A stretch of DNA of 64,000 nt from a virus. Both the position numbers and the translations under genes were made by a program. The notes under the pieces were generated by a model. The model was given only the letters and a program-made list of their open reading frames with translations. It did no database searches and was not told where the DNA came from. Each line of letters opens with the position of its first letter. Within the stretch, counting starts at the first letter, position 1. Where the stretch lies: positions 248,001 through 312,000 of the IMG/VR virus record IMGVR_UViG_3300044640_002737; one strand, 5' to 3'. Positions 36,714 to 46,211 of this stretch are shown here, in pieces.

Positions 36714-37913
36714 TTATTTGTTATGAGTTAATGTATCATTTGCAAAATATAAATTACTGTTATTCACATCAATATCATATACAGTTATTGGTGCATTTAC
36801 AACAACCAATGAGGTAATTTCAAATTCGTTGTTATCTATATCCAATAACACATCACCAACATTCAATTCGAATGTTGTTCTAATGTACCATACGTCATTT
36901 TGCTTAACTACGTGGTTATGGGTGTAGGTTGCAATTAATTTACCGTTATTAATGTTTATTACGGAATCAAATTCATGGATTGATACACCGATCACAGTTG
37001 ATGTGGAATTTATGTAATCCAATATATCACTGCTCCAATGATACCATTGATCCGGTGCCAGAGGCATTCCTGCCACATCAAGGGATTTCAATACATCGCC
37101 AACCTGTATATCCTGTATCAATTTAGTTGTCCCGTTAGATAATGTTATTAATGTGTCAGCAACTAAACATCCAGTACAAAGAGTACATCCGGTAGTAAAT
37201 GTTGATCCATCCCAATATCTATAGTTTGTTCCATCTCCATAATATCCTGCAGATGCAGGTGTAGTAAGACAATTCTGGTTAAAATCAGAATCTGTCAATA
37301 CTGTTGCGGTACATATATCATTTGTATCAGCACAAACAGACACAAGCTGCGGATTGTTACAAACTGTGCTAATATTTACACCATAACTAAGATCCATTGG
37401 ATTACTAGTACAGCAATTAAACAGTGACACGTCCCAGCCAGCGAGTTCGTCACCACCGGTTATTATAATACTGTTTTCTTGAGCACAAACATCAACGGGG
37501 TAACCTTCTGATACTATTGTATTCACGGTAAGTCCCGAACAATCAATATATGAGTAATCCGTTGTACCAGTATAAAATTGTGGAGGTGGAGGGGGTCCAG
37601 TATAAACCACTGTATAACATACACATAGCACCGGAGGAGTTGTTGTCGTTGTTGTTGTTGATGTTGATGTCGTGGTTGTGGTAGTTATACCTGATACTGA
37701 CAAATCTATATAATTTGTACACTGTATACTTGTGGACTGAACCCTAATTATAGTTGTTCCATTATAAACCAATGATGTTGTATATCCAGAAACCAATAAT
37801 GATTTATCAACACCAGTTTCAAATGGGGTAACATATCCATCAAAATCGGAATACAGATCAAATGGTCCTGTTCCAGTTCCCGCAGTGGTTAAAGTTATAG
37901 TAGCTGTAGCCAT
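36714..37913 (-). CDS. Cys-rich tail protein with C-terminal Hint domain
   Basis: A 399-residue protein. Residues 1-75 are beta-rich. Residues 76-93 are a Thr/Ser run, and the stretch to residue 249 contains about a dozen Cys, unusual for phage tail proteins. From C249 (in TGCLVADTLITL) to the end is a Hint domain: GDVL after ~23 residues, THNH (331-334) as block B, a second VGDVLLD and a final THNK. The His-Asn pair is followed by one Lys and the stop, so there is no C-extein to splice. The domain resembles bacterial intein-like (BIL) or hedgehog-type domains. It lies between the large wedge protein and the glycosyltransferase. Possible role: autocleavage or covalent attachment during tail maturation. 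Confidence 0.75.
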   Translation of the reverse strand: MATATITLTTAGTGTGPFDLYSDFDGYVTPFETGVDKSLLVSGYTTSLVYNGTTIIRVQSTSIQCTNYIDLSVSGITTTTTTSTSTTTTTTTPPVLCVCYTVVYTGPPPPPQFYTGTTDYSYIDCSGLTVNTIVSEGYPVDVCAQENSIIITGGDELAGWDVSLFNCCTSNPMDLSYGVNISTVCNNPQLVSVCADTNDICTATVLTDSDFNQNCLTTPASAGYYGDGTNYRYWDGSTFTTGCTLCTGCLVADTLITLSNGTTKLIQDIQVGDVLKSLDVAGMPLAPDQWYHWSSDILDYINSTSTVIGVSIHEFDSVININNGKLIATYTHNHVVKQNDVWYIRTTFELNVGDVLLDIDNNEFEITSLVVVNAPITVYDIDVNNSNLYFANDTLTHNK

Positions 37914-37938
37914 TTTTATATTTTATATTTTATATTTT

Positions 37939-37946
37939 TTAATATC
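37939..37946 (-). promoter_or_regulatory. Variant promoter-like octamer GATATTAA
   Basis: Minus-strand GATATTAA, 25 bases before the ATG at 37913, followed by three TATAAAA-like units. It differs from GATATATA at two positions but has the same spacing. Weak candidate. Confidence 0.3.
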
Positions 37947-37967
37947 ATTGGATCATTAGCAACATTA

Positions 37968-40900
37968 TTATGCACACGCGGTTCCTTGCTGTTCTAGTGT
38001 TATTGTTATAGTTGGTGCTGTTGATAAATCTACCATCGAGAATACTACGAACCCTGCAAACGGATCAAGTAAAAGACAATCTGTATATCCAGTACTTAAT
38101 GATAGATTTACGGCCGTATACATTGTCACCGCACCAACACTTACTTCTATCTGGGAAAGTCCTGGTATCCCGTATCCGTAACTGCCTACACCGGTTGTGT
38201 TTGGTAATACCGGGAATGTTCCTGGACTTACCAGAATAGAATTCGAATTCACCTGCACATCCTCAATAGTTCCGGTATTATCTAGATTATTCATAATAAC
38301 TTGTCCTATGGGTACCGTTGTTGTTGTTGTTGTCGACGTCGTGGTTGTCGTAGTCGGATAAATCATTACAGCATTACCAGCAAGTAAACAAGGATCTATG
38401 GTCGTTGTTGTAGTCGTTGTAGGTGCCGCTGTGGTCGTTGTTGTTGTCGACGTCGTGGTTGTCGTAGTCGTGGTTGTCGTAGTGGTAGGAGCTATTGTTG
38501 TCGTCGTTGTCGTAGACGTTGTTGTTATAGGAGTACCTCCAGTGTAACCGAAATTAGGTATCAATACATTACTACCTCCTATTAGTGAAGGCGGAGCTGG
38601 GTATGTACTAACAGGGACCGACGCATTAGTAAGATCCAGATTAATAGGACCGGTTATTGTGCTTAATGATCCGGTATCGCTAGGTATAGGTCTATAGTAA
38701 AAATTAGTTATATGCGTTTCGCCAGAACTATTTAATTGATCAGCAACTTCTTGTACAGTCATCGAACTTCCAGGACTGGTTAATGTAACACCAACTGGGA
38801 ACGGGTATGTTGAATTACCAGTACTTACTTTGACGTGGTCACCGGGTAATATTGTATGTAATTCATATCCACCTAACCAATCGTTATTAAATTCGAAATC
38901 ATACCAGCTATGTGCATATCCATCATTCCAGCTAGTCTCATTAAATATTTGCCAGTCCAGATTTTTAGTTCCCCAAAATCTTAGATTATCATTGGGGTAG
39001 ATTTCTGAATTTTCAGACCAATAAACATATGTTTCGGAAGGACTTACTCCATTCTCCAGAGTTCCAGATATGGAACTTAGTGATAATGTTCCCGTTACAG
39101 TAGCAGATAGCGGAACACCATTCTGATCGGCTCCTAATTCATCAGGAGCATATATTATAATAGAGACAGGATCCGTACTAGGATTCAGACAAGATGCAAA
39201 ATAGTCCGGGTATGTTCTTAGTGAGTTTATCGAAGAAGTTATTGCATTTGCAGTGTGATATAATGTGTCACCTGCATCAGCACTTCCAATTTCTCTATTA
39301 TTTACATAGACCTTTATTAAACCAGCTCCAGTAATTTTTTGTGTCGTGTATATAGTTGGATCTATAACATATCTATTTACCGGGGTTGTCTCGAGAACAA
39401 CACCGTTCCATGAATTTGAAATTACGGAAGGTATAGTAAATACAGTAGGGGAAACTATATTTGCTGTCCATCTACCATCTATTTCAGGTATACTTCCTAT
39501 TATTGTTAATTCATCACCATCATTTAGTCCATGAGGTGTTATGGTAGATACCGTGGCTGATCCGTATTGACCAGTAAATATCTGAAGTGAATATATCTCA
39601 TCTATCGCTACAACATTCTGAGATAATAATATCTCACCGGTTGCTCCGACAGGATCTAGATTAGTTTTAACATATAAACTCTGACCCTCTTCGGCTTTAT
39701 TCCCATACGTAGCAAATTTCAGAATCTCAGAAGGTATTGTTTTTTCTAGAACCTCTATACTATCTCCCTCTGCAGGATATTCCCATATTGATTTATATGA
39801 GTCCCATCCTCGATCAACATTATCCCATATATAATTTTCAACCTCTCTGTATCTAGTCCAAGAATCGATATCTATGGTTTTTGGTTGAACCTTGATTATA
39901 GAATTCTTAATGACAGTGCTTTTAGCATTAAAGGCATCATATACATTGCACGTAATCTTATAATCTCCGCTGTATGGTAAGAAGTGTGCCATTTTATAAA
40001 AGTCCGCTATAGGACCTCTAAAATTGAAATTATAAGGCGATCCTGACTGAGTGGTGGTTTTATCGACTATCCACTCTATCTCCATCGCATTCGAAAAATC
40101 TATATTACTCCAAGTTAATAATAAAAATACCTGGGTTGTTGCAAATAGTTCCATCTCACCAAACTGTGTCGTTATGTTGTAAGGTGGATCTAGAAGGACA
40201 TTATATTGGCCCGTCGAGTAACTAACTCCAACAACTGTACCGAATGATGGGACAGATGGAACCTCAACTCTATCGCCTACCCGATATGCAGGTATCATTA
40301 TGGAATCCCAGCTAGTATTAAGTTCGTTCCATGTCCAAATATCAGGAAATAGTTCAAGTATTACTGGCATTCCAATAGGAACGTCGTACTGCTGTCCAGT
40401 ATTTGGATCTATGTATGCAACAGGATCGTATTTATCGTCACCCAATTCTATTATTTTCCCCTCCTGCTTAAGCTTATAGAAATTATCTATAGCACTTAAC
40501 ATCGATTGATTCTGTTGGCTATTATAAATTTGTTGTGAATCTAGCGGATTCACTATGTTTCCTAAATCAGATAATATAGGGGGTAGTATATTAATAGTAC
40601 CCAGCAATAATGAAGGATTTACCGAAGAATAATAATATACTGGTGAAGTTTGGCTAGGTTCTACGTACCATGTAATTGAATTACCTCCGGTTGCACCATT
40701 ATTAATTATTCCGAGTGGATCTATCTGTGTTAAATTCGGATCGGTTGTAATTATAAGATCATAACCATAGGTGGAAGTATCGGAAACGCTAAATTCGTAT
40801 GTTTGACCTATGTATAGGTTTAATATAGGATTAGGTCCAGTAGATCCATTCGGTAGATTTCCACTAAAATAAATGGCACTTCCAGTACCACCTAGAAACT

Positions 40901-42728
40901 GAACAGTTGAAGAATAATTGTTATTATATGAACTAGGACTTTGTATAGCACCAGCTAATGGTCGTGTGGAAAAGTTTCTTAGATCTTCTAAAAAACCGAA
41001 ATCCGGATTAGGATAGAAATCAAACTCGAAGCCTGAATCAAAATCGGATCTTCCCATTATATCAGTCCAGGATTTGGTATTATATACACCAAAATAAATA
41101 CCCTCACCAGTTATATCTATAATTCTGGCGTTTAATGGTAGATAATCCCTCTTCAATCTTTCCTTCAGAGCAAATATTTTAATAAGTACTTCCTCTTGTG
41201 TGAATTTAAAAGCGTCCTCTACTATCGGTAAATTAAATTCGTCTTCCTCACCGGTTACTTTATTAAGATCATAATAAAGTCCAAATAGTGACGTTTTTTT
41301 GTATGTTCTACTTGGTACTAATGTATCCTCCGATGTAACATCCAGAACATATTCTCCATTTTTATTAGGTCCGTAGGTTTGAGTAAGCTTATATTTACCA
41401 GAATTAGGGTTGTCCAATATATCACCAATCTGATATGACATATTATATCCCTGCGATTGCTGTTTATTAATAGCATTTAAAAAATTCTTATTCTGCTGAA
41501 TAGGCGATTCTACTCTTAGTCCATTATATTTAAGATTTAACCAGTATTCTTTTATTCTAAGATCCTGATAACCAAAAAACTTAAGAGCATTAATAAGACC
41601 CTTATAACTACCAATATAAGGAAATATTTCCTCACCAGCTACCATAAGCTCTTTTCTCTTCTCGTTTATCTCTAAGTAATTAGGTAAAGGTTCTGCAGGA
41701 TCATGATCTCTAAGTATAACTGAATCACTATTATAAAAAGATCTCCCCAGATTTGCTAAAAGCACTTTAAATCTCTCGTCCTCACCTATTATTTGTCCAT
41801 AGTAATCAACCTCCAATATTTTCTCTGGTGTTCCAGTTGATATATCATCAATTATAAGTTTTCTCTCATAAATATTTTCCGCACCCTCTGGTCCATTTAA
41901 GGCAACATTTATTGGGAGTGCACTGGAATCAATGGATGAAGTTGTTGTATTGACGTATCCATTAGAATAGAAATCGTTAGGATCAACATCAACATCAAAA
42001 ATCATGTTAGGGTAGCTAACTATTAATGGCTCACCATCACCACCATCCAATTGATCAGATATTGAATAAGTGAATATTATTTCCGAAACGTCAGTTTCGC
42101 CATAATTATCATTGTACCATCTACTTCTCCATTGTGGTGAAGCAGTAGCTCCTGTTGCGCCGGTATGAGGAAGTCCATATGTAATTTGTGATGTAGTTAC
42201 GTTATAAAATTCCTGTACAACAAATATTTGCTCGTTCTCGTATAGATTAGCAGATACCGGATCAAAATAAATATTTCCCTTAAAATATCCACCGGGTCTA
42301 TTTTTATAAGGTGTGGTAAAGTATATCTGATTATCTGGACTGATTATACTTTGTCCAGAATAATAGTCACTAGGTATAGTTATCGTTAATTGGTTACCTA
42401 ACAGATTAACAGCTGATATTTTTCCTCTGAAGTCATTCTGACCAGCAACAGATCCTTCAAGATATATTTCGGTACCTCTATCTAAGCAATAAACAGCTTC
42501 AGTATACCATGAGGTCATATCAAATGCATTAAGATCCTCAGCATTGAATAAGAAATTATAATATGTTGGAAATTCTGTGATATCAAGATCACCAGGATTA
42601 CTAGCACCCGATATGGATGTACGGTATGTAAATTTGGAATCTAAAGGATTAGCTCCGGTTGGTCCAATATAATCGAAATTTAATGGATTACCCTCCTTAT
42701 TGAAAAACTTAAGTCTTATATCTGCCAT
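37968..42728 (-). CDS. Large baseplate wedge/tail protein with poly-Thr tail
   Basis: A 1586-residue protein lying immediately after the gp25, gp6-like and 176-residue genes, where T4 has its wedge genes. The segment from about residue 345 to 400 (with EEIFPYIGSYKGLINALKFF) is helical and aromatic-rich and may contact neighbouring wedge subunits. The central part is beta-rich with several FSVSDTSTYGYDL-type Ig-like units. Residues of the last ~170 include three long runs of Thr broken by Ser, Ala and Pro, then a small beta domain ending in EQQGTACA. A gp7-like role is plausible from gene order and size but not shown by motif. Confidence 0.55.
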   Translation of the reverse strand: MADIRLKFFNKEGNPLNFDYIGPTGANPLDSKFTYRTSISGASNPGDLDITEFPTYYNFLFNAEDLNAFDMTSWYTEAVYCLDRGTEIYLEGSVAGQNDFRGKISAVNLLGNQLTITIPSDYYSGQSIISPDNQIYFTTPYKNRPGGYFKGNIYFDPVSANLYENEQIFVVQEFYNVTTSQITYGLPHTGATGATASPQWRSRWYNDNYGETDVSEIIFTYSISDQLDGGDGEPLIVSYPNMIFDVDVDPNDFYSNGYVNTTTSSIDSSALPINVALNGPEGAENIYERKLIIDDISTGTPEKILEVDYYGQIIGEDERFKVLLANLGRSFYNSDSVILRDHDPAEPLPNYLEINEKRKELMVAGEEIFPYIGSYKGLINALKFFGYQDLRIKEYWLNLKYNGLRVESPIQQNKNFLNAINKQQSQGYNMSYQIGDILDNPNSGKYKLTQTYGPNKNGEYVLDVTSEDTLVPSRTYKKTSLFGLYYDLNKVTGEEDEFNLPIVEDAFKFTQEEVLIKIFALKERLKRDYLPLNARIIDITGEGIYFGVYNTKSWTDIMGRSDFDSGFEFDFYPNPDFGFLEDLRNFSTRPLAGAIQSPSSYNNNYSSTVQFLGGTGSAIYFSGNLPNGSTGPNPILNLYIGQTYEFSVSDTSTYGYDLIITTDPNLTQIDPLGIINNGATGGNSITWYVEPSQTSPVYYYSSVNPSLLLGTINILPPILSDLGNIVNPLDSQQIYNSQQNQSMLSAIDNFYKLKQEGKIIELGDDKYDPVAYIDPNTGQQYDVPIGMPVILELFPDIWTWNELNTSWDSIMIPAYRVGDRVEVPSVPSFGTVVGVSYSTGQYNVLLDPPYNITTQFGEMELFATTQVFLLLTWSNIDFSNAMEIEWIVDKTTTQSGSPYNFNFRGPIADFYKMAHFLPYSGDYKITCNVYDAFNAKSTVIKNSIIKVQPKTIDIDSWTRYREVENYIWDNVDRGWDSYKSIWEYPAEGDSIEVLEKTIPSEILKFATYGNKAEEGQSLYVKTNLDPVGATGEILLSQNVVAIDEIYSLQIFTGQYGSATVSTITPHGLNDGDELTIIGSIPEIDGRWTANIVSPTVFTIPSVISNSWNGVVLETTPVNRYVIDPTIYTTQKITGAGLIKVYVNNREIGSADAGDTLYHTANAITSSINSLRTYPDYFASCLNPSTDPVSIIIYAPDELGADQNGVPLSATVTGTLSLSSISGTLENGVSPSETYVYWSENSEIYPNDNLRFWGTKNLDWQIFNETSWNDGYAHSWYDFEFNNDWLGGYELHTILPGDHVKVSTGNSTYPFPVGVTLTSPGSSMTVQEVADQLNSSGETHITNFYYRPIPSDTGSLSTITGPINLDLTNASVPVSTYPAPPSLIGGSNVLIPNFGYTGGTPITTTSTTTTTTIAPTTTTTTTTTTTTSTTTTTTAAPTTTTTTTIDPCLLAGNAVMIYPTTTTTTSTTTTTTVPIGQVIMNNLDNTGTIEDVQVNSNSILVSPGTFPVLPNTTGVGSYGYGIPGLSQIEVSVGAVTMYTAVNLSLSTGYTDCLLLDPFAGFVVFSMVDLSTAPTITITLEQQGTACA
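38317..38527 (-). repeat. Thr-coding repeats with 34-bp exact duplication
   Basis: Low-complexity DNA encoding Thr runs at the C-terminus of the wedge-like protein. Positions 38323-38356 and 38437-38470 are identical over 34 bases, including a TCGACGTCG core, spaced 114 bases apart. The use of ACG and ACC codons makes this stretch richer in G+C than its surroundings. Confidence 0.85.
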
Positions 42729-42734
42729 CTTAAA

Positions 42735-43265
42735 TTAAAAAACTCTTTTATTATTTCTATTTACTGTATAATTGAAGAAATTTTTAATCTCCTTCGTTGA
42801 TTCAATCAATCCATAAACCACTCTCTGAAAATAATTCAATATCCCCTCCTTCACCGGGTCCTTGTATATAACATTAGATAAACTTCTTCTGAGTATTTGA
42901 TCCTCGTATGCAAACCCATTATATAGATTATCGTTGAAGCTATTCATTACATCATAAATATTTTTATCCGGATCGAAATCATAGTATCTTCTTTCTACTG
43001 TAACTTTGGATAATTCTTTCATTATTTTTTTATATTCCTGTACATTCGAACAAGGAGCATATTTATATTCCCCATTTGCATTGGTGATTGTTGCTCTGTA
43101 ACCAGAACACCCTATGTTATTTGCTCTGATTAGAGCAAGATCCGAAGATTGGTACACGTCTCTATTATTATAGAAAGTTGTATTAGACGTTTTTGGTTTT
43201 ATTCCAGCAACGGTATAATTTATACTTTTATCCTCGCCCTCGAAAAATGGAGTGTAATTTTGCAT
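42735..43265 (-). CDS. Hypothetical baseplate-operon protein
   Basis: A 176-residue protein between the gp6-like and the 1586-residue wedge proteins. It has an aromatic, Asn-rich N-terminal half with three Cys, and a helical C-terminal half (IYKDPVKEGILNYFQRVVYGLIESTKEI). No known domain is seen. The tight spacing (6 and 15 bases to its neighbours) puts it in the baseplate operon, so it is probably a small wedge or connector component. I cannot match it to a T4 protein. Confidence 0.6.
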   Translation of the reverse strand: MQNYTPFFEGEDKSINYTVAGIKPKTSNTTFYNNRDVYQSSDLALIRANNIGCSGYRATITNANGEYKYAPCSNVQEYKKIMKELSKVTVERRYYDFDPDKNIYDVMNSFNDNLYNGFAYEDQILRRSLSNVIYKDPVKEGILNYFQRVVYGLIESTKEIKNFFNYTVNRNNKRVF

Positions 43266-43280
43266 TATTTCTTAAAATTT

Positions 43281-45005
43281 TTAGCTTCCCTGATTAATTA
43301 TTTGGCTCTTCATAGAGGTGTTTAAATCCATTCTAAAAGATTTAGGAACTATGGATGCTATTGTTACATTGAGTGGACCTGGTTTTCCGTCAACAAAATC
43401 CTCTGTGTACGATGTTCCGTTTCTATCTGTCCAACCACCTCTCAAAAGAATCAATTGATTTCTGCCTATAATTATATCACCAAATTGATCCATCCCAATA
43501 ACCTCGTCCAGTTGTGCCTGCGAGACATTATCCAGATCCTGGATGTTTATTTGATTCTGTTCATTAGCCTGCCCAATAAAGTAGAAAGAAACCGAATCAA
43601 CGCCAGGTACAGATTCTATTAATGCTATTATGTCAGATTTTGGTATTTTATCTCTTCTTTTCAGATTTAACATATAATCTGAAATTTTCTTTCTCACTGC
43701 CTGTCTTATTGTCTCCGGATCTGAGCCTTCAAATATACTTAATATAGCATTTCCAACAAATTTAGTTATTACTGGTTGTACAATTTTAACAACAGTTGTT
43801 GCTATCATAGAACCAGAATCCTCTATAAGATTAAGTACTCTTGCCTTTTGTGCATTACTTAGAAAGAAGTCAGAAACAGGAACACTAAAATAATCCTCAT
43901 TAGATGATATATTTAATGTAACGTCAGGGACTAAATATATGTAAACCACGTTATCGTCGTCAAGGTAATCATCATCAAATGTTGAAAATGCCTGTATCTG
44001 AGAAAATATTCCTAATTTATTTAAAAATACCTCGTAGTTATCAGGATTTGCAAAAACAAAAGATCTTGAAGTTTTAGGTGCAACTAGTCTTATTAAATTA
44101 AGAGATTCAGGATTATTACCAAATGCTGGATCTATTTCATTATTAACATCTATATAGAGATTAAGATCAACTGATGCTCCGAATAGATCTGTACCCTGAT
44201 TAGAAAACCTATACGTTAACTGATTATCCTTAGTTGAATTAGCATTACCACTTATTCCATTTGTTTTAAGGTATTCGACTCTTATTCTGGATCCTCTCGG
44301 TGGAGCCATACCGAAATTAGAGTTACCAAAATAAACATCAAGCCCTTCTTGTATACCTGTTCTAACTAGATATCCCTTCCCGTTGAGTGGAATGTCATAT
44401 AACGAATCATATCTTCTCCATTTTTCCTCATTAACATAAACATCAACATAAAACTGATCCAAGAAAGCTCCTGATGTTGAAGGTAAATTATAGCTTTGTA
44501 GTGATTGTCCGGTCCCAGTTAAAAGTGCAGTTTCAAAAGTTCCCTGTACTAGCTTTACTCTAAGATTATTTCCTCTGGTAAGAGGTATAGTTACTTCAGG
44601 ACTACTAAACCTAAGAGAATACGTTTTTCCATTTTCCTGACATCTAATCTGTGTATTGTTTTTTATTATAACTGCTCCTCCACCTACTCCACCTTCTCTT
44701 GTATTCCATTTAAGAGAAACTTCACCCTGAGCAGCACTAGCTCTACCAGAGTCATATCCAGCTATTCTGGCTAAGCTTCTAACTGAATAATCCCTAGTTG
44801 CTTGGTCTATGTTTAATTCAGTTATGGAATCCTCTATAAAATATAGGATCATCTGCGATAGATTTTGTAGCACAAATAATATCTGTCCCCAAGCTGAAGC
44901 AACAGTAAATACGTTTGCTGTCTGATTATATGTTGCCTGCAAAAAATTAAACGTATCACCAAGAAGACCGTTTATTAAAATGTTATTTTTCTTAAAAATG
45001 TTCAT
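43281..45005 (-). CDS. Baseplate wedge protein, gp6/J-like
   Basis: A 574-residue protein in the position of T4 gene 6, directly after gp25. The N-terminal helices (FNFLQATYNQTANVFTVASAWGQ, ILFVLQNLSQMILYFIEDSI) followed by ARDYSVRSLARIAGY-like residues, and a beta domain with EVSLKWNTREGG, agree with the baseplate-J/gp6 layout. The C-terminal region has the J-like segment SDIIALIESVPGVDSVSFYFIG. gp6 dimers form the inner ring that holds the wedges and senses the contraction signal. The length is close to that of T4 gp6 (660 residues). The family call is from pattern and gene order. Confidence 0.7.
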   Translation of the reverse strand: MNIFKKNNILINGLLGDTFNFLQATYNQTANVFTVASAWGQILFVLQNLSQMILYFIEDSITELNIDQATRDYSVRSLARIAGYDSGRASAAQGEVSLKWNTREGGVGGGAVIIKNNTQIRCQENGKTYSLRFSSPEVTIPLTRGNNLRVKLVQGTFETALLTGTGQSLQSYNLPSTSGAFLDQFYVDVYVNEEKWRRYDSLYDIPLNGKGYLVRTGIQEGLDVYFGNSNFGMAPPRGSRIRVEYLKTNGISGNANSTKDNQLTYRFSNQGTDLFGASVDLNLYIDVNNEIDPAFGNNPESLNLIRLVAPKTSRSFVFANPDNYEVFLNKLGIFSQIQAFSTFDDDYLDDDNVVYIYLVPDVTLNISSNEDYFSVPVSDFFLSNAQKARVLNLIEDSGSMIATTVVKIVQPVITKFVGNAILSIFEGSDPETIRQAVRKKISDYMLNLKRRDKIPKSDIIALIESVPGVDSVSFYFIGQANEQNQINIQDLDNVSQAQLDEVIGMDQFGDIIIGRNQLILLRGGWTDRNGTSYTEDFVDGKPGPLNVTIASIVPKSFRMDLNTSMKSQIINQGS

Positions 45006-45013
45006 ATCTATTA

Positions 45014-45385
45014 TTATGTTAATCTTAATGTAACCAATGGGCTTAATTTTCCATCCTGAGGTAATTTAAAGTCTAGTGTTGCTATATCCCTTAATGTACC
45101 AACATAGAATCTAAGATCATAGCTACCGCCAAGCACTGAAAATAATGGAACATAGACCTTAAGGAAAAGATCTAATTCCTTCCTAATACTAGATTCCGAA
45201 AGTTCCAGATTAAATATAAGATCTTCAAGGTTTAATCCAAATTTAGGATCACCTAAAACTTCGCCCTTATTAGTAAGTAGCATCATTTTAAGTTGGCCTA
45301 TACAAATCTCTATTGGATCTGTGACCTCTATTTGATAAGGATTGTAGTTGGGATCAAGCGGATCTCTATTGTAAATCTCTCTCAT
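45014..45385 (-). CDS. Baseplate wedge protein gp25
   Basis: A 123-residue protein of the GPW/gp25 family, which caps the sheath-baseplate junction and nucleates sheath assembly. The family-typical pattern is clear: a helix with IEICIGQLKMMLLTNKGEVLGDPKFGLNLEDLIFN (residues about 26-60), where LLTNKGE and PxFG are the hallmark motifs. It is followed directly by the gp6-like gene, the same order as gene 25-gene 6 in T4. The ATG lies at the foot of a small hairpin and 20 bases after a GATATATA octamer, so this wedge unit may start its own transcript. Confidence 0.9.
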   Translation of the reverse strand: MREIYNRDPLDPNYNPYQIEVTDPIEICIGQLKMMLLTNKGEVLGDPKFGLNLEDLIFNLELSESSIRKELDLFLKVYVPLFSVLGGSYDLRFYVGTLRDIATLDFKLPQDGKLSPLVTLRLT

Positions 45386-45405
45386 GGGAATTTTTTATTT
45401 CCCAT
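45384..45405 (-). promoter_or_regulatory. Hairpin overlapping gp25 start codon
   Basis: On the minus strand ATGGGAA pairs with TTCCCAT around an 8-base A-rich loop (7-bp stem). The second arm includes the first two bases of the gp25 start codon, so folding of the message would partly hide the start. Confidence 0.45.
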
Positions 45406-45413
45406 TATATATC
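45406..45413 (-). promoter_or_regulatory. GATATATA promoter-like octamer
   Basis: Minus-strand GATATATA, 20 bases before the gp25 ATG, in a 32-base gap after the 258-residue gene. Confidence 0.6.
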
Positions 45414-45417
45414 TAGA

Positions 45418-46194
45418 TTAATTCCATTGAAGGAAATACGAAGGAGTGTTCTCACCATTGATCATATCCATGACCTCCTGAAGCTCAGCTTCACCGGTAG
45501 ATCTTATGTCCGATGTGTTAACTTGTATCCCACCAGGCAGGTTATAATTGAAAACTGATAGCATATTAGCTAATGCAATTTTACATTTAGCTATACAGTA
45601 TCTAACGAAAAGTTCGTCATCAAAAAGATATTCATCCGGGATTGCAACATATGCTCTAACTGATACATCTATTCCGCCTACTCCAAATCCCTGTGCGGTT
45701 TGACCTTTACCTGATCTATTTGGATCCCTACCCATTATGGTTAGAAATTTTGTATTCTTATTAAACTTAAAAGCGTACGTATTTAATAGATAGGCCTGGG
45801 CTAAATCAAAATATGAATACATCACCGTTCTATAAACAAGATTATCCCCGACAAAAGGGGAAAGTAATAGTTCAGAACCAAGAAGCTTTGAATCGCTAAA
45901 ATCTCTATCAGGATTACCAGAAATCCCAGATCCTCCCAATTCTCTAACCTCATATACCGATATGATCGGCTGTGGTAATTTTATCTGTCTGGTTTTTTTA
46001 AATTCAGGGTGCTGAAATAGAGAATTAGCAAGAACAAAAACTCTATCCTCCACAGCATATTGATAATTATCATAAAACCAAGCTTTAGCTCTTTTTATAA
46101 TTCTTTCAGTTTCTGCAGCATTCAAATTATAGGGTAATGCACAACTAAATGATAATGCATCCTGTATCTCCTGTACTAATTCCTCTTGTGTCAT
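45418..46194 (-). CDS. Conserved-looking virion protein upstream of gp25
   Basis: A 258-residue protein with a helical N-terminus (EELVQEIQDALSFSCALPYNL; ERIIKRAKAWFYDNYQYAVE) and a mixed alpha/beta body with FKKTRQIKLPQPIISVYEV. The C-terminus is helical and includes CIAKCKIALANMLSVF. I feel a similarity to neck/tail-connector or baseplate proteins of T4-like phages, but I cannot name one. It lies 17 bases downstream of the amidoligase-like gene and 32 bases before gp25, so it is very likely a structural component. No membrane or enzymatic motif. Confidence 0.6.
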   Translation of the reverse strand: MTQEELVQEIQDALSFSCALPYNLNAAETERIIKRAKAWFYDNYQYAVEDRVFVLANSLFQHPEFKKTRQIKLPQPIISVYEVRELGGSGISGNPDRDFSDSKLLGSELLLSPFVGDNLVYRTVMYSYFDLAQAYLLNTYAFKFNKNTKFLTIMGRDPNRSGKGQTAQGFGVGGIDVSVRAYVAIPDEYLFDDELFVRYCIAKCKIALANMLSVFNYNLPGGIQVNTSDIRSTGEAELQEVMDMINGENTPSYFLQWN

Positions 46195-46211
46195 TTTAAA
46201 AAATTGATTTT

